From: Acidobacteriota bacterium | GTDB taxonomy: Bacteria > Acidobacteriota > Terriglobia > UBA7540 | DNA: 12,929 bases | Direction of reading: 5' to 3' | Assembly: GCA_003171295.1 (NCBI GenBank) | Contig: PMYF01000479.1 | Location: forward strand, 1 to 12,929 | Part shown: one piece after another, positions 1 to 4,712 of the stretch | Layout: every line of letters starts with the position of its first letter | Position numbering within the stretch: the first letter of the stretch is position 1 | The notes under the pieces: generated by a model | Database searches by the model: none | Seen by the model: the letters and a program-made list of their open reading frames with translations, nothing else | Told to the model about the DNA's origin: nothing | Made by a program: the position numbers and the translations under genes

Positions 1-1
1 C

Positions 2-904
2 ACCCTGCTCTTCGCGGGCGACGTCATGCTCTCGCGCGGTGTGGGTGCGCGCATGGAATCTCAAGACGACTGGACGCTGCCCTTTGAGGAGATCGCCGAA
101 ACGCTCCATAGCGCTGACCTGCGATTCTGCAACCTGGAGTGCCCGATCTCTGACCAAGGGCGCAATCTGCACCACCTCTATTCCTTTCGCGCCGATCCCC
201 GGGCGCTGGAGGGGCTTAAGGCGGCGGGATTCGACGTCGTCTCGCTGGCCAACAATCACGCCTACGACTGGGGTCCAGCGGCGTTGTTGGATAGCCTGGA
301 GCGTTTGCGCGCGGCAGGCATTCGCGCCGTGGGAGCGGGTCAGAACATTCTGGCAGCGCACTACCCCGTGCTGATAAATGTCGGTGGCCTGCGCCTCGCG
401 TTCCTCGGCTACGTGGAGATTGACCCCAAAGAAGCGACGGCAGGAGTGGATCGGCCGGGTGTAGCATGGCTTGATCCAGCCCAGGTGCTGGCTGATATCC
501 GCTTCGCGCGGCCCGTTGCCGACTTGGTGATTGTTTGCCCGCATTGGGGCGTGGAATACGCTGTGAAGCCGGCGCGCGAGCAGGTGGAATTTGCGCACCG
601 CATGATTGATGCGGGCGCCGACCTGATTGTGGGCAGCCATCCGCACGTGGTGCAGCCGCTTGAAGCGTACCACGGCCGCTGGATTGCATACAGCCTCGGG
701 AACTTCGTTTTCGACCAGAAGAATGTTGCCACCCATCGCGGTCTCATGTTGAAGGTGACGGTGCGAGACAAGCGGATCGCGGACGTTACCCCTGTTCCTA
801 TCGACATCAATTTCCGCTTTCAAGCCGTGCTCGCCCCGGCCGCAGCGCGGCCCCCCAAGCCGATGCTCGCGGAGCAGAGGGCCGCCGCGCTCCCTGCGCA
901 GTGA
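2..904 (+). CDS. CapA-family metallophosphatase-like protein (5' partial)
   Basis: Member of the CapA/PgsA family, calcineurin-like metallophosphoesterase-fold proteins linked to capsule or poly-gamma-glutamate export and usually anchored outside the membrane. The reading frame is open to the left edge, so the N-terminus (probably a signal or anchor segment) is missing; the first in-window codons already give LLFAGDVMLSRGV, the first metal-binding block. Further family blocks follow in order: NLECPIS (about 133), SLANNHAYDWG (about 242), CPHWGVEY (about 537), GSHPHVVQ (about 631) and YSLGNFVFDQ (about 689). The Asp, Asn-His and His residues of these blocks form the metal site in the family. 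The C-terminus ends in an Ala/Pro-rich tail. A methyltransferase-like membrane gene begins 27 bp downstream on the same strand, so co-transcription is likely. The family is clear; the polymer acted on is unknown, and no cap/pgs partner genes are visible. Confidence 0.9.
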   Translation, partial: TLLFAGDVMLSRGVGARMESQDDWTLPFEEIAETLHSADLRFCNLECPISDQGRNLHHLYSFRADPRALEGLKAAGFDVVSLANNHAYDWGPAALLDSLERLRAAGIRAVGAGQNILAAHYPVLINVGGLRLAFLGYVEIDPKEATAGVDRPGVAWLDPAQVLADIRFARPVADLVIVCPHWGVEYAVKPAREQVEFAHRMIDAGADLIVGSHPHVVQPLEAYHGRWIAYSLGNFVFDQKNVATHRGLMLKVTVRDKRIADVTPVPIDINFRFQAVLAPAAARPPKPMLAEQRAAALPAQ

Positions 905-931
905 AGGCATGCACTTTTTCAGAGGTGCCGT

Positions 932-1435
932 GTGTCCTCCCGTTCTGCTGGACCGATTGTCAAAACTCTCTTGTTTGGCATCCTCGTGCCGGGAACCGTA
1001 CTCCTGTTGGTCCCCTATCTGCTGCTGGCGAAGAACGTACCCCAGCCGGCGGGCTGGGTGAACTGGCTGGCGCTCCCGCCCTGCGGGTTGGGTGCACTTA
1101 TCCTCCTGGCTTGTGGATGGGACTTCGCAGTCGTGGGGCAGGGAACCCCGGCCCCCATCGATCCGCCGAAAACCCTCGTGGTGAGCGGGCTTTACCGCTT
1201 CGTCCGAAACCCCATGTACGTGGGAATTGCTCTTGTGCTCTTGAGCTACGCGCTGCTTTTCAGTTCCACCAGACTTCTGCTCTATGCGCTCCTGTTCGGA
1301 ATCGGCTTTCACCTGTTTGTGTTGGCCTACGAAGAACCCACCCTGCGAAAGAAGTTCGGAGCCTCCTACCAGGAATACTGCCACGCCGTGCCGCGCTGGA
1401 TCCCCCGGCTGACGCCGTGGTCGCCGGAGGGATGA
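932..1435 (+). CDS. Isoprenylcysteine carboxyl methyltransferase (ICMT/PEMT)-like membrane protein
   Basis: A 167-aa integral membrane protein of the ICMT/PEMT-like SAM-dependent methyltransferase superfamily. Hydrophobic stretches lie at about residues 12-33, 45-63 and 97-132, the last probably a helical pair. The SAM-binding signature is well preserved: GLYRFVRNPMYVG (86-98), then YEEP (133-136) and the C-terminal FGASYQEYCHAVPRWIPR block (142-159). The GTG start at 932 is chosen because AGAGGTG lies 4 nt upstream and the hydrophobic helix begins right after it. The substrate is unknown: bacterial members methylate varied lipids or small molecules, and protein prenylation is not expected here. 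It follows the CapA-like gene by 27 bp, suggesting one transcription unit acting at the envelope. Confidence 0.85.
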   Translation: MSSRSAGPIVKTLLFGILVPGTVLLLVPYLLLAKNVPQPAGWVNWLALPPCGLGALILLACGWDFAVVGQGTPAPIDPPKTLVVSGLYRFVRNPMYVGIALVLLSYALLFSSTRLLLYALLFGIGFHLFVLAYEEPTLRKKFGASYQEYCHAVPRWIPRLTPWSPEG

Positions 1436-1508
1436 TCCCCCGCATCGGCGGGATTTCAGCGACAGATTCCTCGGGACCGGAAAGACCTTCATGAACCGGC
1501 CTGCCTTC

Positions 1509-1540
1509 GCCGATAACCGATATGGGGAAGTGTGTCACGC
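1509..1540 (+). repeat. Direct repeat, copy 1 of the CCGATAAC...GTGTCACGC unit
   Basis: 32-bp unit beginning GCCGATAACCGATA and ending GTGTGTCACGC. It differs from the copy at 1702-1733 at two positions. Confidence 0.8.
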
Positions 1541-1701
1541 TGGGGGATTGGCCGTCGGTTTTGCCTGCCTTTCCGCCCATGGGCATTGCCTGTTTCTTGT
1601 CACTGGTCTGGGGATTGGATCATCGGTTCATCGGGTGATTTGAGATCTGCGATTTGTGATTTTCGAAGACAGCATATCGATTCATCTTCTCACCTGAACC
1701 T

Positions 1702-1742
1702 GCCGATAACCGATACGGGGTAGTGTGTCACGCCGTTATCGG
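1702..1742 (+). repeat. Direct repeat copy 2, with an internal 8-bp inverted repeat
   Basis: The second copy of the 32-bp unit (1702-1733) continues into GTTATCGG at 1735-1742. That is the exact inverse of CCGATAAC at 1703-1710, so this copy can fold or present a symmetric recombinase-like site. A degenerate third copy, starting CCGATAA and ending GTGTCAC, lies at 1934-1960. Confidence 0.7.
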
Positions 1743-1813
1743 AAGATCGGTTGATCAGCATTTCTCGGCCTCACGTCCAACTCCTTTGTCCTGCCCTTCA
1801 ATAACATTGTGGT

Positions 1814-1916
1814 TTCGCCCCGATTATCGCGTAACCTATGCATTCTAGAGCAAGAAGTTGGCTCGATTCTAGGCATTTTGTCACTTGAATTCGCCCCACT
1901 TGTCGCATAATCTGTG
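1814..1916. repeat. Diverged direct repeat pair
   Basis: Two 27-bp units at 1814-1840 and 1890-1916, both starting TTCGCCCC, match at about 21 of 27 positions; most differences are transitions. They sit 76 bp apart inside the TGTCAC array and may be internal repeats of the same decayed element. Confidence 0.55.
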
Positions 1917-1966
1917 AAATCTCTGCCAAAAGACCGATAAATCGTCGGTCATTGTGTCACTCACTC

Positions 1967-2216
1967 CTTTGTTTTCATACACATCCCCGGAGGTTCCTTC
2001 ATTTTTAACATCTCTATGGGCGAGGGCCCCGTTTCGGACCTTAGAAAAGCACATTCGTGAGCCGCCACAATGGGCGCAGGCTGGAATGTTTCATTCTTTG
2101 CATGAGCAGCTCCTTTTCGGCGTTCGGAGCCATTCGTGGCCAAACTCTTATCCGTCATTTCTGGTTTTTGGATTAGGAACCTCTCCCGTGTTAGGCAGCC
2201 CTGGCGGCGGCCTGGT
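1967..2216. other. Intergenic stretch without a recognisable gene
   Basis: Short open frames exist on both strands, but none has a recognisable family motif or a persuasive start. I see no RNA gene or clear repeat here. It lies between the TGTCAC array and the first of a series of hairpins. Confidence 0.5.
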
Positions 2217-2265
2217 TGTAGCGGCGCTCTACCTGTCCCGATGATCTGTGTCGGGATGAGCGCCG
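2217..2265. repeat. TGTAGCG-type palindromic repeat
   Basis: Begins TGTAGCGGCGCT. Arms CGGCGCT (2222-2228) and AGCGCCG (2259-2265) pair perfectly; a nested pair TCCCGA (2236-2241) and TCGGGA (2251-2256) extends the fold around an internal loop. The same TGTAGCG opening recurs in the palindrome at 4615-4666. Confidence 0.65.
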
Positions 2266-2310
2266 ACCAGCGGCCGGATTGCAGCGCCGCGCGTAGGCCA
2301 CCCCTCTATG

Positions 2311-2363
2311 GTAGGCACAATCGCGAGGGGCTTGTAAAGGGGGGGCCTCGATTTGGTGCCTAC
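2311..2363. repeat. Long imperfect hairpin
   Basis: Outer arms GTAGGCAC (2311-2318) and GTGCCTAC (2356-2363) are perfect inverses. Inside them, AATCGCGAGG faces CCTCGATT with a small bulge, giving a stem of roughly 16 bp. No T-tract follows, so a structural repeat (REP/MITE-like) fits better than a terminator. Confidence 0.65.
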
Positions 2364-2674
2364 CCGTAGGCAGGAAATTCTGACATCCCGCAGAATCTCA
2401 CTATTCCAGGGTGCAAGGTGAAGCTATGCCGCAAGTTATCGGGCATTTTTGCGGATATAGTACCCCAATTTTCCGGGGCGGCTTTTGGCACGGGTGTCAT
2501 TTACGAGACACGGGCGCTCCGAGGTGCAGTCATTCCCAATGACACCAGCAGTCGGCTTTTCCACCGCGCCGTGGTCTTGTCGGCGCGGCGGAGCCGCAAA
2601 TGAGAGTCAGAACGTAAAGCGCAAAACTCAAAGTCGGGTGTGCAGGGCGGGGGAGCCACAAAAGAAAATCAAAA

Positions 2675-2695
2675 GGCAAAGGGCAAATGGCAAAA
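2675..2695 (+). repeat. Short tandem repeat of GGCAAAN
   Basis: Three consecutive 7-bp units (GGCAAAG, GGCAAAT, GGCAAAA) lie in an unusually A-rich stretch spanning about 2598-2745. No gene can be assigned to this stretch. Confidence 0.6.
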
Positions 2696-2760
2696 GTGAA
2701 AAGCCGTATGTTCAAAAACCCTTGCCAAGGAAAAAAGAAATTACGGTATGGCAATGCAGA

Positions 2761-2779
2761 GCTCGCGCTCTGCGCGAGC
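2761..2779. repeat. Perfect 7-bp hairpin
   Basis: GCTCGCG (2761-2767) and CGCGAGC (2773-2779) flank a 5-nt loop, immediately before the next palindromic repeat. Confidence 0.6.
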
Positions 2780-2782
2780 CAG

Positions 2783-2835
2783 CCCTCGCCCCCTTGCGGG
2801 AGAGGGTGGCCGATGTAGGAGGCCGGGTGAGGGGG
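2783..2835. repeat. REP-like repeat of the CCCTCGCCCCC...GGTGAGGGGG type
   Basis: Contains CCCTCGCCCCCTTGCGGGAG and, after a GGCCG...AGGCCGG centre, GGTGAGGGGG. The ends can pair (CCCTC with GAGGG), and there is an alternative inner stem. I recognise this pattern as a dispersed intergenic repeat seen in many GC-rich bacterial genomes. It lies just upstream of the RAYT transposase fragment. Confidence 0.65.
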
Positions 2836-2852
2836 TTATGTCGCACCGGCGG

Positions 2853-3032
2853 GAAAAGCTGAACTACCTGCGCAATAATCGGGTTAAGCGCAGTTTCGTG
2901 AGAGAACCGGGCGGCTGGCCGTGGCCGAGTTGGAGTTTCTATTTCCGGCAGGATGCGTCGATCCTGGAAATGGACCGCTGGGATGAGCCCCCGGCCAAAA
3001 CCCGTCCCTTCGGGAAATCGCAGACCCCATAA
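2853..3032 (+). pseudogene. C-terminal fragment of a REP-associated (RAYT/IS200-like) transposase
   Basis: Translation from 2853 reads EKLNYLRNNRVKR, then SFVREPGGWPWPSWSFYF, then QDASILEMDRW. This matches the C-terminal pattern of REP-associated tyrosine transposases, in which a Y-[IM]-H-N-N-P-V-[KR]-R-G-L-V segment is followed by W-[KP]-W-S-S-[YF]-R-F-Y. The catalytic HUH motif and Tyr lie upstream in intact members and are absent here: the region before 2850 is a repeat in an unrelated frame. Only about 47 residues look related, ending near 2993; the frame then runs to a stop at 3030-3032 inside a hairpin. It is read as a decayed remnant. RAYT genes are normally flanked by their cognate REP hairpins, which fits the surroundings. 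Confidence 0.65.
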
Positions 3033-3046
3033 ACCAGGGGTCTGCG
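3019..3046. repeat. REP-like hairpin, left of the two-gene cassette
   Basis: Perfect 10-bp arms CGCAGACCCC (3019-3028) and GGGGTCTGCG (3037-3046) around an 8-nt loop. It lies directly at the end of the RAYT fragment and is nearly identical to the hairpin at 4511-4537, differing by one compensated base pair. Confidence 0.75.
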
Positions 3047-3132
3047 CCAGCCGGCGGGACACAATTCGTCCCTTAGCCACCGGTTGTTTTAGTGGCCGAA
3101 CGGGTGTATAGAAGATGCACCCTGGTAAAGAG

Positions 3133-3197
3133 TCTGTAAGCAGGTATTTACATTTGTCGCCCACGGTTCACAAAACTCTGTATGTACTCTCTACAGA
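3133..3197. promoter_or_regulatory. Possible operator: TCTGTA half-sites before the cassette
   Basis: TCTGTA at 3177-3182 and its inverse TACAGA at 3192-3197 form a perfect dyad with a 9-nt spacer, 40 bp before the first cassette start. A third TCTGTA lies at 3133-3138. A wider pair, CTCTGT (3176-3181) and ACAGAG (3201-3206), overlaps the dyad. The first gene encodes a winged-helix-like protein, so self-regulation is plausible. No convincing -10/-35 pair was found, and the sites could be chance. Confidence 0.35.
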
Positions 3198-3236
3198 TTC
3201 ACAGAGATGATAATGGGGCCAGAAGGGAGGAACAAC

Positions 3237-3698
3237 ATGATGGAGGAATTCGAGAAAATCAAAAAGCAGTTGGCTGAACTTGCCACAGTCTTGAACGCGT
3301 TTAAATCGGAAACCGTTCAATTGCGCATCCTTGACCTCGTTCTTGGAGGAGAATCCGCTGAGGAGGAAGATTCTCACCAGGCGAAAGACAGTAAAACCAG
3401 CCGAAGGGCGCGGGTTCGGCGCAAGCCAAAGACGGAGAGAGCGGCTGCCGCGACGCCAAGGAATCGGAAAAAACCGTCGGGCGGCACGGGCGCTGGGGCG
3501 ACACTGACCCAACTGCTGACAGGCAACTTTTTCGACAAAGCGCGCACGATAAACGACATCATTGAACACTGCCGGGTCAACCTCGCGCGGACCTTCAAGG
3601 CGAATGAATTCTCAGGGAAACTGGCCCGCATGGTGCGTAATGGCGCATTGACCAGGAAGAAGAACGCCGACAAACAATATGAATACAAGAAACCCTAA
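3237..3698 (+). CDS. Small charged protein with winged-helix-like C-terminus; first gene of the cassette
   Basis: Not a family I can name; 153 aa from the start chosen here. ATG 3237 is preferred over ATG 3207 because GGGAGG lies 6 nt upstream of it. Residues 3-24 are a likely coiled coil (EEFEKIKKQLAELATVLNAF). Residues 39-83 are a low-complexity linker, first acidic, then rich in Arg, Lys and Ala, typical of disordered nucleic-acid-binding segments. Residues 89-153 look like a compact helical domain ending in a beta-wing pattern: TLTQLLTGNFFDKARTINDI, a second helix, FSGKLARMVRNGALTRKK, and a final YEY strand, resembling a winged helix. The stop overlaps the next gene by 20 bp, so translation is probably coupled. 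The likely role is a DNA-binding regulator or antitoxin-like partner; this is inference. Confidence 0.7.
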   Translation: MMEEFEKIKKQLAELATVLNAFKSETVQLRILDLVLGGESAEEEDSHQAKDSKTSRRARVRRKPKTERAAAATPRNRKKPSGGTGAGATLTQLLTGNFFDKARTINDIIEHCRVNLARTFKANEFSGKLARMVRNGALTRKKNADKQYEYKKP

Positions 3699-4452
3699 CC
3701 CCGTTCTGGCCACAGCGCTTGCTAGTGTATCCGGCTTATTTCGGTCGCGATTGATTCAAACCTATCTCGACCTGAAAAAGAACTGTGCAGAGGCGCGGCA
3801 CGATGGGGCGGGGCTGGCAACCGGAAAGTTTTGTGAAGTTGCGTTGAGGTTGTTGCAGGAGAAGGTGCACGGCAATTTTATTCCATTTGGCAAGAAGATC
3901 GACAACTTCGCAGATGAATGCAGGAAACTGGTAACTGCGCCGGCAACTTCAGGAACCGAATCAGAGAGGACCGTCCTTCCGCGAGCTCTGGTGTTTCTGT
4001 ACACAATGCGAAATAAACGGGGTATTGGTCATGTTGGTGGTGACGTTGACGCAAACGCAATCGATATCGCGGCCATGGCCAAGACTGCCGACTGGATTGT
4101 TTGTGAACTCATAAGAATCAACCACGGTATGTCGCTCGAGGAAGCACAGGATATCGTCGACGGCATTTCAATACGCCAACTTCCAACTATATGGGAGGTC
4201 GCAGGGAAGAAGCGGGTGTTGAAAGAAGGACTGAAAGCAAGAGACCAAGCGTTATTGCTTCTCTATTCAAGCCAAGATTCGGTCGTTCTTCTTGAGGATC
4301 TTAGCGAGTGGATTGAGTATGCCAATCCTCGAAGGTTCAAATCCGTCATCATCGAATTGCACAAGCAACGTTTTCTGGAATTCGATTGGGACAGCGAATC
4401 AATTATCCTTTCTCCAAAAGGTGTGGAATACGTCGAAAGGAATTTGATTTAA
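3679..4452 (+). CDS. Putative HEPN/Abi-like protein with C-terminal winged-helix-like domain
   Basis: A 257-aa protein I do not recognise by name. The N-terminal two-thirds is predicted largely helical. Residues 111-118 read RNKRGIGH, followed by VGGDVDAN. This fits the R-[polar]-x(4-6)-H signature of HEPN nucleases and resembles the RN..G.GH motif of Abi-type C-terminal domains; the next helix (residues 127-147) also fits. Residues 188-257 look like a winged helix (helices at about 190-196, 204-214 and 219-230, then a FLEFDWDSESIILSPKG wing). The ATG lies inside the preceding gene, 20 bp before its stop, with only a distant purine-rich SD, so coupled translation is likely. Hand-counted GC in three 60-base lines is 43-47%, against 63% in one larC line, suggesting acquired DNA. 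A toxin or defence effector is inferred; another HEPN-like or regulatory role is possible. Confidence 0.65.
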   Translation: MNTRNPNPVLATALASVSGLFRSRLIQTYLDLKKNCAEARHDGAGLATGKFCEVALRLLQEKVHGNFIPFGKKIDNFADECRKLVTAPATSGTESERTVLPRALVFLYTMRNKRGIGHVGGDVDANAIDIAAMAKTADWIVCELIRINHGMSLEEAQDIVDGISIRQLPTIWEVAGKKRVLKEGLKARDQALLLLYSSQDSVVLLEDLSEWIEYANPRRFKSVIIELHKQRFLEFDWDSESIILSPKGVEYVERNLI

Positions 4453-4510
4453 GCAGGCAGCAAGCGCAGGCCTCCGTCTTTGAGATATGCAGGTTTTCCT
4501 AAAGAAGAAC

Positions 4511-4537
4511 CGCGGACCCCAACAACGGGGGTCCGCG
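4511..4537. repeat. REP-like hairpin, right of the two-gene cassette
   Basis: Perfect 10-bp arms CGCGGACCCC (4511-4520) and GGGGTCCGCG (4528-4537) with a 7-nt loop, 58 bp after the cassette stop. It is almost the same as the hairpin at 3019-3046, with one A:T pair exchanged for G:C. It sits between convergent genes and might end transcription, but it has no T-tract. Confidence 0.75.
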
Positions 4538-4591
4538 CTACCGATCAGATTCGTGCTTTCGAATCCAAGGGCAAACTGGCAATCGTCAACC

Positions 4592-4609
4592 CGCGGCGGC
4601 GCAGCCGCG
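4592..4609. repeat. Short GC hairpin
   Basis: CGCGGC (4592-4597) and GCCGCG (4604-4609) flank a 6-nt loop. A similar GGCGCGGCGGAGCCGC string occurs near 2580, so it is probably another dispersed repeat. Confidence 0.45.
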
Positions 4610-4614
4610 CCTTC

Positions 4615-4666
4615 TGTAGCGCCGGTGTCCTCACCGGCGACCGGCGATGGGGACATCGCCGCTACA
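4615..4666. repeat. TGTAGCG-type palindromic repeat
   Basis: The 16-nt ends TGTAGCGCCGGTGTCC (4615-4630) and GGACATCGCCGCTACA (4651-4666) are inverted repeats with 14 of 16 matches. The centre holds a further CACCGGCGACCGGCG arrangement. It shares its TGTAGCG end with the repeat at 2217. It lies about 50 bp downstream of the fumarase stop and could be read through or act as a roadblock. Confidence 0.7.
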
Positions 4667-4712
4667 GAATCCAAGCCGCAGACCACGACGGCGCTACGCC
4701 TCCTTTCTGTAC

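Larger units (their letters stand above)
1509..1960. mobile_element. Array of TGTCAC-containing repeats, possible insertion-sequence remnant
   Basis: No intact gene is visible here. Four (G/T)TGTCAC motifs lie in the same orientation at 1532-1538, 1725-1731, 1878-1884 and 1954-1960. Two of them sit in a 32-bp direct repeat (1509-1540 and 1702-1733, 30 of 32 identical by eye), and the last in a degenerate third copy starting at 1934. Multiple terminal repeats containing TGTCA-like motifs are typical of IS21-family ends, so this may be the scar of such an element. No transposase or target duplication was found, so the family is an inference. Confidence 0.35.

Noticed and set aside
1439..1456. 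Possible terminator after the ICMT-like gene (CCCGC-ATCG-GCGGG then ATTT)
   Set aside because: The stem is only 5 bp and the T-run is short; too weak to list as a feature.
901..1494. Alternative plus-strand frame overlapping the ICMT-like gene
   Set aside because: The frame starting at 932 encodes a clear membrane methyltransferase signature; the other frame has none.
1509..1960. CRISPR array
   Set aside because: The repeats number only two or three, are unevenly spaced and diverged, and no cas gene is near.
1954..2244. Possible small gene of 96 codons
   Set aside because: No SD, no recognisable motif, and it starts inside the repeat array; treated as non-coding.
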